Origin: Dryomyza anilis
Lineage: Eukaryota > Arthropoda > Insecta > Diptera > Dryomyzidae
Length of the DNA: 64,000 nt
NCBI GenBank assembly: GCA_951804985.1
Contig: OX638136.1
Coordinates: 8,559,852 to 8,623,851, forward strand
Direction: 5' to 3'
A program made the translations under genes and the position numbers. The notes under the pieces were generated by a model. That model saw only the letters and a program-made list of their open reading frames with translations, did not search any database and had not been told where the DNA came from. Below, one piece after another: positions 1 to 12,378 of the stretch (its first letter is position 1; each line of letters begins with the position of its first letter).

Positions 1-21
1 AACTGATATGTGTAAGTGAGC

Positions 22-310
22 CCCTAGCAGGCAAAAGCATTTTGTGTAAATTTCGGTTTTGAAGTTTTGAAAAGTATCTTTATAGCTAGAATATGGAAGG
101 TAAATTTAGCCTACCTGTAGCAGGCAAACACATTGTATAGGAATTTTGATTTGAAATTTTAAAAAGCATTTTAATAGAAAGGGAATGGTAGCCTGCTAGT
201 ATCAGGCAGAAACATTTTATAGGAATTTCTGTTTTGAAATTTTAAAAATCCTTTTAATAGTATGCAACTGAAAGTGAAAGGTAGACTGCGAGTAGCAGGC
301 AAACACATTC
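22..310. repeat. Degenerate 85-90-bp subrepeats
   Basis: Four diverged copies of a motif built from 'GCAGGCAAACACATT', then 'TATAGGAATTTCTGTTTTGA', then 'AATTTTAAAA', spaced about 75-95 bp. A further derivative lies beyond the MITE at 1214-1345. The same block begins every later unit (for example 2613-2818, 9383-9599 and 52304-52601). It is probably an old minisatellite at the base of the core unit. Confidence 0.7.
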
Positions 311-1214
311 AGCCTTATCGTGAATAGAATTTCTCAGGGAATTTTTTCCCTTGGTGGAAAATTGGTATCGTGAACAATATTCGAAAAGGGAAAAAATGTT
401 TCACTAAAAAAACTACGAATCATGAACAACATTTTGGAAGAAATATCTATGGATAGCACCAACATTATTTAAATAAAAGTTTTTTACATATTTCTGCACA
501 AATAAATTACAGATATATTCAACCCCTGCAAAAACTTCACCGGCTGGGGAATATCTTAATTTTTTTTAACTCTTGAAAAATTAACGCAATCTAATCACAA
601 CATTTTCTTAAATGAAAAACTACAATCAAGAGTAATTTTATATACTTTTAATTGCAGTTTGGGGGCTGGGGAATATCTTAATTTTTTTTAACTCTTGAAA
701 ATTAACGCAATCTAATCACAACATTTTCTTAAATGAAAAACTACAATCAAGAGTCATTTTATATACTTTTAATTGCAGTTTAATATAATTTTAACTTCAA
801 TATTTATTTTCACAACACAACGCAATTTTATCCATCAAAACACTGTTTGACATTTGGCAAAACAGCAGATTTTGCGTTGCCTGGTGTTCAGTTCTAATTG
901 AAAATTAAACTTTTATTGAGTTAAAAAATGTGAAATTTGTGCATAAAAGTATAGTTAACTGCAAATAATAAAGAAATGTATACATTTTTTATATCTGAAC
1001 TATTATTTTAAAACTTTATTATCTGAAATGATAAAGATAACCAAAAAAACGCATTAAATAAAAATCTGGCCATATTGTAAAACTGCATTCGAATTTCGAA
1101 CAAAATTCCGGAGGAATTGCTGTTCCTGGGAGATTGACGATACCAAAAAATTTTACCTGGAAACAAAAAATTCCGGGGGAGTAGAATATTCCCCAAGTCT
1201 TCACGATAAGGCTG
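310..1214. mobile_element. MITE copy in A1, TIR CAGCCTTATCGTGAA
   Basis: Perfect 15-bp terminal inverted repeats (CAGCCTTATCGTGAA and its complement) flanked by ATT on both sides. Imperfect similarity continues inwards for about 75 bp (GGGGAAT, TGGTATCGT). The neighbouring subrepeat reads 'CACATTGTATAGG' without the element, which is an internal empty site supporting a 3-bp ATT duplication. There is no credible coding capacity; the roughly 60-aa ORFs on its minus strand are shadows. The superfamily is not settled: a 3-bp duplication fits PIF/Harbinger or Zator, but ATT is not the usual TWA target. Confidence 0.65.
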
Positions 1215-1681
1215 ATTGTATATAATTCTGTTTTAAAATTTTAAAAGCTTGATCAACAAGTTGTTGATAGAAAATGTTGTTTACATTATTTCTTTTTTGA
1301 AGTTTTGAAAGCTAGATCAACAAGTTGTCGATAGAAAATGTTGTTTACAATAGCTGCGTTTCTTTCATATTCGATATGTGATCGAATATGACATTTTTGT
1401 TGTAAAAATCATAAAAAGAAAAAAAAAGTAAAATTTTAAAATAAAATTTTAAAATCGTAAAATGGCAACACTTAACATGCAAAGCTATATATAAGCTATA
1501 TATATTTTTCATTAATGCTTATTTACAGATTACTCGTTTCAAGTTTAATTGTTTTTTTTTTTTGCATAATTAGTCCTAATTATGATACAATTTCTGATGT
1601 TTCTGTATAATTTTAATTATTTTTGGTTTATCTTTTAAATAATAAAATTTGTAATGGAGGTTTAAATTTTTATATTGTTTA

Positions 1682-1918
1682 ATGGTTTGGGATCATCATG
1701 ATTTTTTTTTTCACGATTTACTGAAGATGATCAATGTTGGGAGGGCAATAGTTGTTGCACTAACATCAATGCACAACATTTGTGGAAGCGTTTTGACGGA
1801 AATACTTATCTCTTTGGCTTTTAAAATCTTTTACTTTTTGGAATGTTTCGGACATTTTAATCTATTTCTTTTGCACACAAATTTAAATATGTCTTGCTGT
1901 AGCAACATGCATCTTTAA
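1682..1918 (+). other. Small ORF kept open in every array unit, copy 1
   Basis: A 78-codon ATG ORF ending in a Cys-containing tail, with a hydrophobic middle that could span a membrane. Eight copies exist in the window (1682, 4929, 11647, 18391, 25148, 51363, 55831, 60158). All are open, and the two short copies differ by an in-frame 24-bp deletion. Several differences change amino acids, so selection is not evident. I do not recognise it; it could be chance. Confidence 0.25.
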
Positions 1919-2817
1919 GTGATTCGATAACAAGATCCCTACCCCGCCTAGCTAGTGACGGATTCTTTGCGTGCTTCCGAAGATATTTTTTTTAGTACAG
2001 TTGATTGGAAAACAGTTTTTTGTGTTATATAACTACGACCTGGCCTCTGTAACTTTTTACAGTATTTTTTTTCTCACCTATCTATCAGTTAATTTGGAAT
2101 ATAAATATTAGTCATGACGTTTTAATAATTATCCATATTAGCTATTCTACATTTTAAATTTCAAAATTAAAATCAATTCTATTATTTTTCTGTTAGACTA
2201 CAACCAATTACGACTGGATATGCAAAGAAATTATACAACAAATAAATACGATATTAATTATTTTGATTAAGTAAATTTTTAAAATTAAATAAATAAATAC
2301 AATTTAATAAAATAATAAAACTTATAGCCGTATTCTGGCATTTTCATGACAAAGTCTAGTCATTGAAATTTGTCATAACTTGTAATAAATAATTGTTACT
2401 GTATTCTACTTTAAACGTAAGAAATTTAAACTCAACTCAGTGCCCCAGACAAAAAATATGCATGGAAACTGGTATTATAGTAGTAGTTTTGAGGAAAACT
2501 CACAGAAATATGGTAGGAAATACACATTGCATAGCAGGCATTTTGAATTTATGAAAACAGTCAGGCTTTCTATATCACCTTTTACGCAGGAAACTGATAT
2601 GTGTAAGTGAGCCCCTAGCAGGCAAAAGCATTTTGTGTAAGTTTCGGTTTTGAAGTTTTGAAAAGTATCTTTATAGCTAGAATATGGAAGGGAAATTTAG
2701 CCTACCTGTAGCAGGCAAACACATTGTATAGGAATTTTGATTTGAAATTTTAAAAATCATTTTAATAGTATTCAACTGAAAGGGAAAGGTAGACTGCGAG
2801 TAGCAGGCAAACACATT

Positions 2818-3715
2818 CAGCCTTATCGTGAATATAATTCCTCGGGGAATTTTTACACTTGGTGGAAAATAGGTATCGTGAACAATATTCAAAAAGGGAC
2901 AAAATGTTTCCCTAAAAAAACTACGAATCATGAACAACATTTTGGAAGAAAAATTAACCCTGTTTGGCCGAAAAAATTCCTCCACTTTTTCATCGGGGAA
3001 AAGAATTAATTAAAAACAAAACACACTTTAATTAACTATACTTTTATTTATAATATGTTAACAAATATATATGGATAACACCAACATTATTTAAATAAAA
3101 GTTATTTACATATTTCTGCACAAATAAATTACATATATATTCAATTACTGCAAAAACTTCACCGGCTGGGGAATATCTTAATTTTTTTTAACTCTTGAAA
3201 AATTAACGCAATCTAATCATAACATTTTCTTAAATGAAAAACTACAATCAAGAGTAATTTTATATACTTTTAATTGCAGTTTAATATAATTTTAATAACA
3301 ATATTTATTTTCACAACACAACGCAATTTTATCCATCAAAACACTGTTTGACATTTGGCAAAACAGCAGATTTTGCGTTGCCTGGTGTTCAGTTCTAATT
3401 GAAAATTAAACTTTTATTGAGTTAAAAAATGTGAAATTTGTGCATAAAAGTATAGTTAACTGCAAATAATAAAGAAATGTATACATTTTTTATATCTGAA
3501 CTATTATTTTAAAACTTTATTATCAGAAATGATAAAGATAACCAAAAAAACGCATTAAATAAAAATCTGGCCATATTGTAAAACTGCATTCGAATTTCGA
3601 ACAAAATTCCGGAGGAATTGCTGTTCCTGGGAGATTGACGATACCAAAAAATTTTACCTGGAAACAAAAAATTCCGAGGGAGTAGAATATTCCCCAAGTC
3701 TTCACGATAAGGCTG
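2818..3715. mobile_element. MITE copy in A2
   Basis: Same 15-bp TIRs and ATT flanks as the A1 copy; 898 bp. It lacks the internal 120-bp duplication seen in A1 and carries 'TTGGCCGAAAAAATTCC' sequence (about 2960-2990) that A1 lacks. Confidence 0.65.
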
Positions 3716-4010
3716 ATTGTATAGAATTTCTGTTTTAAAATTTTAAAAGCTTGATCAACAAGTTGTTGATAGAAAATGTTGTTTACATTATTTCTGTTTT
3801 GAAGTTTTAAAAGCTTGATCAACAAGTTGTCGATAGAAAATGTTGTTTACAATAGCTGCGTTTTTTTCATATTCAATATGTGGTCGAATATGACATTTTT
3901 GTTGTTAAAATCATAAAAAGAAAAAAAAGTAAAAATTTAAAATAAAATTTTAAAATCGTAAAATGGCATCACTTAACATGCAAAGCTATATATAAGCTAT
4001 ATATATTTTC

Positions 4011-4729
4011 AAAAAAAAAAAGACGAAGTTCCTTGTGTCAACAAGCAAAAAAGAGTCCGTGCGTCTTGGACAAAAAGCTGATTTTGACACCCACAAGTTC
4101 GACATTGTGAAGGACTTCGTCTATCTGGGATCCAGCGTAAACAGCAACAACGACGTCAGCCTGGAGATCAAACGGAGAATAACTCTTGCCAACAGGTGCT
4201 ACTTTGGGCTCAGTAGGCAATTGAGAAGCAGAGCCCTCTCTCGCCGGACAAAAATAACGCTCTACAAGTCACTCATCATGCCCGTCCTACTTTATGGTGC
4301 AGAAACATGGACGCTGGCCACCACCGATGAGAGAGTACTGGGAGCGTTCGAGAGAAAGATTCTCCGTAAAATCTTTGGCCCTATCTGCTTTGCTAACGAG
4401 TATCGAATCAGGATGAACCACGAGCTGTATGAGTTATTCGACGACATTGACATAGTCAAGCGCATCAAGATCCAGCGGCTTCGCTGGCTAGGTCATGTCG
4501 AACGAATGGATGAAAACACTCCAGCCAGGAAGATGCTTGAATCGAAACTCGAAGGTGGACAGCGTAGAAGAGGGCGTCCAAATCTGCGTTGGAAAGACCA
4601 AGTTGAGGACAACCTGGCAACGCTTGGTATTTCTAACTGGCGTCAGCGCGCACAAAGCAGATCCGACTGGCGCGGCTTCATCTCAGCGGCCAAAACCGAC
4701 CACGGTTGTAAGGGCCATTTAAGTAAGTA
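4011..4729 (+). mobile_element. 5'-truncated RTE-like LINE, intact C-terminal ORF
   Basis: Insertion starting at an A-run (4011-4021) and ending in TAAGTAAGTAA. The in-frame ORF (listed at 4035-4730) encodes only the end of a non-LTR reverse transcriptase: FVYLGSSV, LYGAETWTL, FERKILRKIFGP, RLRWLGHVERM, RRRGRPNLRW and the terminal WR..A..R..WR region. The catalytic YADD box and endonuclease are absent. Units without it read straight through 'TATATATTTTTTCATTAATG', so the flanks 'ATATTTTC' and 'ATATTTTTTC' are a probable target-site duplication. The microsatellite-like tail and this C-terminus suit the RTE clade. Not autonomous. GC content is clearly higher than in the surroundings. Confidence 0.82.
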
Positions 4730-4928
4730 ATATTTTTTCATTAATGCTTATTTACAGATTACTCGTTTCAATTGAGATAATTAGTCCTAAGTATGATACA
4801 ATTTCTGATGTTTCTGTATAATTTTAATTATTTTTGGTTTATCTTTTGAATAATAAAATTTGTAATGGAGGTTTAAATTTTTATATTGTTTAATTTCGCG
4901 CTATTCATGTCTTAATTGGAGTTTAATA

Positions 4929-5165
4929 ATGGTTTGGGGTCATCATGGTTTTTATTTTCACGATTTACTGAAGATGATCAATGTTGGGAGGGCAATAGTT
5001 GTTGCACTAACGTCAATGCACAACATTTGTGGAAGCGTTTTGACGGAAATACTTATCTCTTTGGCTTTTAAAATCTTTTACTTTTTGGAATGTTTTGGAC
5101 ATTTTAATCTATTTCTTTTGCACACAAATTTAAATATGTCTTGCTGTAGCAACGTGTATCTTTAA
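4929..5165 (+). other. Small conserved array ORF, copy 2
   Basis: 78 codons, as at 1682. It differs from copy 1 at a few positions, including D-to-G and F-to-Y changes near the N-terminus. Confidence 0.2.
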
Positions 5166-5660
5166 GTGATTCGGAAGCAAGATCCCTACCCCGACTAGCT
5201 AGTGCCGGATTCTTTGCGTGCTTCCGAAGATAATTTTAATTTTTTTAGTACAGTTGATTGGAAAACAGTTTTTTGTGTTATGTAACTACGACTTGTAGGT
5301 CGATTCCAACCCTCTCTAATGCTTAAAATTTATCTTCAAAAAACTCTAAAATCATTTCAGAGAAAATATGCAATATTTGCGATTCAGACATTTTAAACTC
5401 TCTAATTTTGTACTTAAAATCTAAAAATTTTAGAGTTTCAACGAAACTTAACGAAATGTGTACCTGCTAAATTTGTGTCTTTCGTTTTCTCGTATTTGCT
5501 TAAATTAAGAGACAATTTTGATTCTGACTTTGTCAGAATCATTTTTGTTTCTAAAAAATTAAATTATAGATACAAGTTTATTTGATCGCTAAAAATGTAT
5601 GTAAGTAAAATTTAAATTGTTTATAAAATTTTATTTAAAATTATAACATTTTAAAGAAAA

Positions 5661-6920
5661 ATGGAGTCGAGCACAAACAAACGAAGAATAACAAAAGAGC
5701 AGAAAATGTATTTAGTTCAGTATATGGATATGGATTGAAATAATAGTTGATTAAAATATTTTGATAGGACAATTTTTAGTTTTTATTGGTGTTGAACATT
5801 GCAACAGCAATTGCCAGCAAATAAATTGTAGACAAAATTGTGTTACGATTGTTGTTGGTTTTAGCTAACATAGAAAGCATTATATTTTTAGGTTTTTCAA
5901 CGACTCGGGAGTTCACAGTTTAGCGTAGCAATGGTCATCATTGGCTATATCGCTCAATGCAGTTGGCGGTGCCCTAAAGGATGCAGAAGGGTGGAAAAGG
6001 GCATGGATCAACATTAGGTTACTATAAACATTATTAGTATATAATAATTTCAATAACGGTTTAAAAACACTATCACGGTATCATAAAAGTGTGGTTCAAC
6101 CCGTATGAATTTTTTGATATTTTGGCTGTTATCCATTATACCCACCGGGTGTTTTTCGATTTTTGGACGTTCAATTTTATTTTGTCTTCGATTTGTTAAG
6201 GGATGATACAAATTTAATTTTTTAGGAGTAAAGCGATGCAGAAATCTCAAGATTTAAAAAATATTTTGGAGAGATCAGGGATTAATTCTTCTGTGCCAAA
6301 CCAACGACTGCTCACTGAACTAGACGAAAGAGTTATCGGTGTAATGACGACAATAGCTGTCGTTGGCCAAGAAGAAGTTGGCGAACCTTTGGTTTGTATA
6401 CACAATTTTATTAAAAACAATAAATATTTATTGAAATTTTAGAGGAACATTGGATTAGTCCTTACAGCTAATGTTTTTTTACGGGACCAAGAAGATGACG
6501 AGAATGAGGTAAGTTTTTACTCTATATATAATAAAATCTATTGTAATGTTTAATATTTTAGGACATTAGTATATTTTAGTAACAGTCACAAATGAAGTTC
6601 GTGCCGATACTCCGAATATAAATAGTCCAACTCCTCCTACACCTCCACCATATATTCCACGTCAAGCTGAAAAGCGAAGAAAAATGCCCACACTGGAGGA
6701 AAGTAATTTCAAATTACTCAAATTGGAAGAACAAAATTTATGTGAAAGACAAAACAGCAATGCACTTCTTAAAACGCAGATCAATCTAATGGAACAAAAA
6801 AACAAAATTCTTCTTGAACGGAACGCTATTATGGAAAAAGCTAATAATATTGAAGCAGACAAGGTGGCTGCTATTAAAGTTCTCATAAGTGCTTTCACTC
6901 AAAGTTCCAACAATATATAA
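5661..6920 (+). pseudogene. Harbinger Myb/SANT-like protein, A2 copy
   Basis: Multi-exon gene. The first exon begins MESSTNKRRITKEQ and should continue into a Myb_DNA-bind_5-type helix, but the exon end and splice donor are deleted and replaced by a short 'TATGGA' filler near 5725-5740. Later exons survive: FNDSG...WSSL...WKRAW (about 5893-6015), a block at about 6226-6390, and a C-terminal coiled-coil-like exon (6684-6920, EEQNLCERQNSNALLKTQ). In Harbinger elements this partner binds the termini and helps bring the transposase to the nucleus. Position 5918-5935 also has a G-to-T change relative to other copies. Confidence 0.7.
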
Positions 6921-7040
6921 AAAAAGAAGAAACCACATATTAAATGTAAAGTTTACAAATTAAAATAAAATTTATAATGACTAAAAATGAATATATAAAT
7001 GAAATTTAACTAAAAGTAGACTTAACATTAAACTATATCT

Positions 7041-8532
7041 TCAAATATAAATCAATTTATAAATAATATAATATAACATTTTTATTAATTGAAATAGTCT
7101 TGCAGTCATGCCTTCCGTTTGGATGTTTTTATTTACATTCAAATCTTCAAAAATTACATTCTCATCATTCATAATATCATCATTTTCTTCAATATTGTAT
7201 ATGCCATTAACAATCATGATGTTGTGTAAAATAATACATGAATTTATTATTTTACCTGCTGTGATAGGATCATATGATAGAATCCTTTCACGCGACTTAA
7301 GTACGCCGAAACACCGTTCCACACAATTTCTGACTTTTCTATGTTGTCTGTTATAGTTTTCTTTTGCAGAAGATAAATTATTTCCTTGTATAGGTGTCAT
7401 TATAATTGGTAACTGCGGATAACCACTATCTCCTGTAATACAATTTTAAAATAACTTTACATTTAAATTAAAAGAGTTTTTACTTAAGAGCCAGAAATTT
7501 CGACCTCCGTTTTCGAATCTATTCTCCAACAGCACTTTTAAAGCACTGGCTCTCCAAACGCAGTGCCACCGAAACGGTTGTTGCAATCTAATATTTTCAA
7601 ATCGTAATCACATACCTGAAAAAGTAATAATAAATCCGAGATCACTAACATAGTTACTGTAATGTGTTTAAAATATATGTTTTAATTAAGTGGTAAGCGA
7701 TTTATTTATGTTTTAAACCTTAGTACCGCTTAATAAAAATCGGAAACAAAACAATATTTAAAATCGATACCAATTTTGTGTGTATGTGCTGTTTCGTTTT
7801 TTAAGTATGGTAAAAAAAAACATTTTCATACCACTTGCACATTGATAGAGTGGCCTCCCTTTCTGCAAAGATATAAATGTTCAATATCTTTATGCGGTGC
7901 TTTAATATTAACGTGCGATCCGTCAATTGCTCCTAATACTCCAGGGAAACCAAACTTTTGATAGAATCTGTAAAAGGGCATTCATTTGTCCCAGAACCAT
8001 TTGTATTTCAGTAATTACTTTTCTTTAGTCGATAAAATTTCTTGACCAGTTGATGGAAATTTAACATACTTAGATAATAAGTGCCGATCTAATATGTCTG
8101 AAACTTCCTTAACACATCGACTAACGCTAGTCTGTGATACGTTAAGCACAAAATCTTGTCCAACTGACCGCTGATAACTACCTAAAAGAAAATTATATAT
8201 CAATGCATTGGATAAGTAGTTTCATTATAATATTTCATACCTTGTAATATTTCATAATATTTCTTACCTTGTGCAAAAAATCTAAAAGCCACAAGAATTC
8301 TCAGCTTTTTTGAAAGGCCACCGTTTATTTTACTTGGCCGCATATATTCACTTATTTCTCCTATTATTTGCAAACAAATCCTTTTTGGTATTCGAAATAA
8401 TTCAATGAATCTTTCATCCGGCATATCAAATGAATCCGTTGCCTGCCGCAAAATTCTTCTCCTACTGCGCAGCTTGTTTCGCATGGATCTTTGGTAGCCG
8501 AGTGAATTCATAATCAAATCCATTGAATTCAT
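7041..8532 (-). pseudogene. Harbinger DDE transposase, A2 copy
   Basis: Five exons can be placed: 8532-8268, 8181-8019, 7967-7832, 7615-7484 and 7432-7041, with introns of 86, 51, 216 and 51 nt obeying GT-AG. The product is HARBI1-like (DDE_Tnp_4): N-terminal helical region, QTSVSRCVKEV, the first Asp in GAIDGSH (exon 3), the second Asp in DSGYPQL (exon 4/5 boundary) and the Glu in NCVERCFGVLKSR (exon 5). It is broken in exon 4: after FGGT the frame shifts before WRASALKVLLENRF, as expected for a small deletion in the conserved segment between them. An 18-bp in-frame deletion also removes residues after KSR in exon 5. Confidence 0.8.
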
Positions 8533-9598
8533 TAATCAAATTCATTTTTAAATGCGAAAACACTATTTAATTGCACAAAATTGACACATAAATAAATTGC
8601 AAATGACATTTATTTGACATTTCAATCTCGAAAACAGCGCCCCAAGCAACGAGTAGCTCAATCAAAATTTATAGCTAAGAGAATTGAAAGTCAGAATCGC
8701 ATTTTAGGAAATTCTCCTAAGAACTCGACGAAGCAATTTTTTTAGCATTTAGGAGATAAAATCTAAGCATTAGCTTCGAGAAAGTTGGAATCGACCTACT
8801 GGCCGCTCTGTAACTTTTTACAGTATTTTTTTTCTCACCTATCTATCTGTTAATTTGGAATATAAATATTAGACATGACGTTTTAATAATTATCCATATT
8901 AGCTATTCTACATTTTAAATTTCAAAATTAAAATCAATTCTATTATTTTTCCGTTAGACTACAACCAATTACGACTGGATATGCAAAGAAATTATACAAC
9001 AAATAAGTTGAAAAAAATACGATATTAATTATTTTGAATAAATAAATTTTTAAAATTAATAAATAAATACAATTTAATAAAATAATAAAACTTATAGCCG
9101 TATTCTGGCATTTTCATGACAAAGTCTAGTCATTGAAATTTGTCATAACTTCTAATAAATAATTGTTACTGTATTCTACTTTAAACGTAACAAATTTAAA
9201 CTCAACTCAGTGCCCCAGACAAAAAATATGCATGGAAACTGGTATTATAGTAGTAGTTTTGAGGAAAACTCACAGAAATATGGTAGGAAATACACATTGC
9301 ATAGCAGGCATTTTGAATTTATGAAAACAGTCAGGCTTTCTATATCACCTTTTACGCAGGAAACTGATATGTGTAAGTGAGCCCCTAGCAGGCAAAAGCA
9401 TTTTGTGTAAGTTTCGGTTTTGAAGTTTTGAAAAGTATCTTTATAGCTAGAATATGGAAGGGAAATTTAGCCTACCTGTAGCAGGCAAACACATTGTATA
9501 GGAATTTTGATTTGAAATTTTAAAAAAATTTTAAAAATCATTTTAATAGTATTCAACTGAAAGGGAAAGGTAGACTGCGAGTAGCAGGCAAACACATT

Positions 9599-10496
9599 CA
9601 GCCTTATCGTGAATATAATTCCTCGGGGAATTTTTACACTTGGTGGAAAATAGGTATCGTGAACAATATTCAAAAAGGGAAAAAATGTTTCCCTAAAAAA
9701 ACTACGAATCATGAACAACATTTTGGAAGAAAAATTAACCCTGTTTGGCCGAAAAAATTCCTCCACTTTTTCATCGGGGAAAAGAATTAATTAAAAACAA
9801 AACACACTTTAATTAACTATACTTTTATTTATAATATGTTAACAAATATATATGGATAACACCAACATTATTTAAATAAAAGTTATTTACATATTTCTGC
9901 ACAAATAAATTACATATATATTCAATTACTGCAAAAACTTCACCGGCTGGGGAATATCTTAATTTTTTTTAACTCTTGAAAAATTAACGCAATCTAATCA
10001 TAACATTTTCTTAAATGAAAAACTACAATCAAGAGTAATTTTATATACTTTTAATTGCAGTTTAATATAATTTTAATAACAATATTTATTTTCACAACAC
10101 AACGCAATTTTATCCATCAAAACACTGTTTGACATTTGGCAAAACAGCAGATTTTGCGTTGCCTGGTGTTCAGTTCTAATTGAAAATTAAACTTTTATTG
10201 AGTTAAAAAATGTGAAATTTGTGCATAAAAGTATAGTTAACTGCAAATAATAAAGAAATGTATACATTTTTTATATCTGAACTATTATTTTAAAACTTTA
10301 TTATCAGAAATGATAAAGATAACCAAAAAAACGCATTAAATAAAAATCTGGCCATATTGTAAAACTGCATTCGAATTTCGAACAAAATTCCGGAGGAATT
10401 GCTGTTTCTGGGAGATTGACGATACCAAAAAATTTTACCTGGAAACAAAAAATTCCGAGGGAGTAGAATATTCCCCAAGTCTTCACGATAAGGCTG
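9599..10496. mobile_element. MITE copy in A3
   Basis: 898 bp with the same TIRs and ATT flanks; nearly identical to the A2, A4 and A6 copies. Confidence 0.65.
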
Positions 10497-10726
10497 ATTG
10501 TATAGAATTTCTGTTTTAAAATTTTAAAAGCTTGATCAACAAGTTGTCGATAGAAAATGTTGTTTACAATAGCTGCGTTTTTTTCATATTCGATATGTGG
10601 TCGAATATGACATTTTTGTTGTTAAAATCATAAAAAGAAAAAAAGTAAAAATTTAAAATAAAATTTTAAAATCGTAAAATGGCAACACTTAACATGCAAA
10701 GCTATATATAAGCTATATATATTTTC

Positions 10727-11448
10727 AAAAAAAAAAAAGACGAAGTTCCTTGTGTCAACAAGCAAAAAAGAGTCCGTGCGTCTTGGACAAAAAGCTGATT
10801 TTGACACCCACAAGTTCGACATTGTGAAGGACTTCGTCTATCTGGGATCCAGCGTAAACAGCAACAACGACGTCAGCCTGGAGATCAAACGGAGAATAAC
10901 TCTTGCCAACAGGTGCTACTTTGGGCTCAGTAGGCAATTGAGAAGCAGAGCCCTCTCTCGCCGGACAAAAATAACGCTCTACAAGTCACTCATCATGCCC
11001 GTCCTACTTTATGGTGCAGAAACATGGACGCTGGCCACCACCGATGAGAGAGTACTGGGAGCGTTCGAGAGAAAGATTCTCCGTAAAATCTTTGGCCCTA
11101 TCTGCTTTGCTAACGAGTATCGAATCAGGATGAACCACGAGCTGTATGAGTTATTCGACGACATTGACATAGTCAAGCGCATCAAGATCCAGCGGCTTCG
11201 CTGACTAGGTCATGTCGAACGAATGGATGAAAACACTCCAGCCAGGAAGGTGCTTGAATCGAAACTCGAAGGTGGACAGCGTAGAAGAGGGCGTCCAAAT
11301 CTGCGTTGGAAAGACCAAGTTGAGGACAACCTGGCAACGCTTGGTATTTCTAACTGGCGTCAGCGCGCACAAAGCAGATCCGACTGGCGCGGCTTCATCT
11401 CAGCGGCCAAAACCGACCCACGGTTGTAAGGGCCATTTAAGTAAGTAA
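10727..11448 (+). mobile_element. LINE tail in A3, ORF broken by TGA
   Basis: Same insertion as in A2 with a longer A-run. A tryptophan codon in the RLRW motif has become TGA (11202-11204); the frame then continues to a shifted end caused by one extra C near 11418. The two open parts are 10752-11204 and 11223-11429. Confidence 0.82.
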
Positions 11449-11646
11449 TATTTTTTCATTAATGCTTATTTACAGATTACTCGTTTCAATTGAGATAATT
11501 AGTCCTAAGTATGATACAATTTCTGATGTTTCTGTATAATTTTAATTATTTTTGGTTTATCTTTTTAATAATAAAATTTGTAATGGAGGTTTAAATTTTT
11601 ATATTGTTTAATTTCGCGCTATTCATGTCTTAATTGGAGTTTAATA

Positions 11647-11883
11647 ATGGTTTGGGGTCATCATGGTTTTTATTTTCACGATTTACTGAAGATGATCAAT
11701 GTTGGGAGGGCAATAGTTGTTGCACTAACGTCAATGCACAACATTTGTGGAAGCGTTTTGACGGAAATACTTATCTCTTTGGCTTTTAAAATCTTTTACT
11801 TTTTGGAATGTTTTGGACATTTTAATCTATTTCTTTTGCACACAAATTTAAATATGTCTTGCTGTAGCAACGTGTATCTTTAA
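11647..11883 (+). other. Small conserved array ORF, copy 3
   Basis: 78 codons, with the same predicted protein as copies 2 and 4. Confidence 0.2.
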
Positions 11884-12378
11884 GTGATTCGGAAGCAAGA
11901 TCCCTACCCCGACTAGCTAGTGCCGGATTCTTTGCGTGCTTCCGAAGATAATTTTATTTTTTTTAGTACAGTTGATTGGAAAACAGTTTTTTGTGTTATG
12001 TAACTACGACTTGTAGGTCGATTCCAACCTTCTCTAATGCTTAAAATTTATCTTCAAAAAACTCTAAAATCATTTTAGAGAAAATATGCAATATTTGCGA
12101 TTCAGACATTTTAAACTCTCTAATTTTGTACTTAAAATCTAAAAATTTTAGAGTTTCAACGAAACTTAACGAAATGTGTACCTGCTAAATTTGTGTCTTT
12201 CGTTTTCTCGTATTTGCTTAAATTAAGAGACAATTTTGATTCTGACTTTGTCAGAATCATTTTTGTTTCTAAAAAATTAAATTATAGATACAAGTTTATT
12301 TGATCGCTAAAAATGTATGTAAGTAAAATTTAAATTGTTTATAAAATTTTATTTAAAATTATAACATTTTAAAGAAAA

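Larger units (their letters stand above)
1..2591. repeat. Tandem array unit A1 (core only)
   Basis: First unit of the head-to-tail array, taken to start at AACTGATATGTGTAAG. It holds the ancestral core without the LINE and Harbinger insertions of later units. In order: GCAGGCA subrepeats (about 22-310), a MITE (310-1214), a doubled 'GATCAACAAGTTGT' segment (1246-1345), AT-rich spacer, a small ORF (1682-1918), and AT-rich spacer with nothing recognisable (1919-2591). A private duplication of about 120 bp lies at 543-660 and 665-784. The array extends beyond the window on the left. Confidence 0.9.
5298..8796. mobile_element. PIF/Harbinger transposon in A2 (3.5 kb)
   Basis: Inverted ends GGTCGATTCCAAC...GTTGGAATCGACC with imperfect extension (TAATGCTTA, ATTTTATCT). 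The immediate flanks are TA/TA or GTA/TAC. The target duplication cannot be fixed because the empty site in other units ('CGATCTATCTGGCCG') has diverged. It carries the canonical pair of convergent Harbinger genes: a Myb/SANT-like protein (+) and a DDE transposase (-). Both are defective. Confidence 0.85.
2592..9361. repeat. Tandem array unit A2 (6770 bp)
   Basis: Core as in A1 plus a LINE tail (4011-4729) and a Harbinger element (5298-8796). It keeps the doubled 'GATCAACAAGTTGT' segment (3741-3840). Its LINE ORF is the only one without a nonsense codon. Core sequence resumes at 8801 ('GGCCGCTCTGTAAC') and runs to the next unit; 8801-9361 is AT-rich with no gene visible. Confidence 0.92.

Noticed and set aside
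1008..1204. 60-62-codon minus-strand ORFs recurring in each MITE copy (also near 3509, 10290, 17035, 30465, 49083, 52984, 57317 and 61585)
   Set aside because: They overlap each other in two frames, lie across the MITE inverted repeat and have no domain; they recur only because the MITE recurs.
2677..2985. 99-102-codon minus-strand ORF in the subrepeat/MITE start
   Set aside because: Spans the junction of subrepeat and MITE; length changes with repeat indels; no recognisable protein.
6662..6898. Minus-strand hydrophobic ORF opposite the Harbinger Myb-like gene
   Set aside because: Exact antisense shadow of the coiled-coil exon at 6684-6920.
5295..8799. A firm 3-bp TWA target duplication for the Harbinger element
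   Set aside because: Flanks read GTA and TAC, which are inverted rather than direct; empty sites have diverged, so only TA/TA can be stated.
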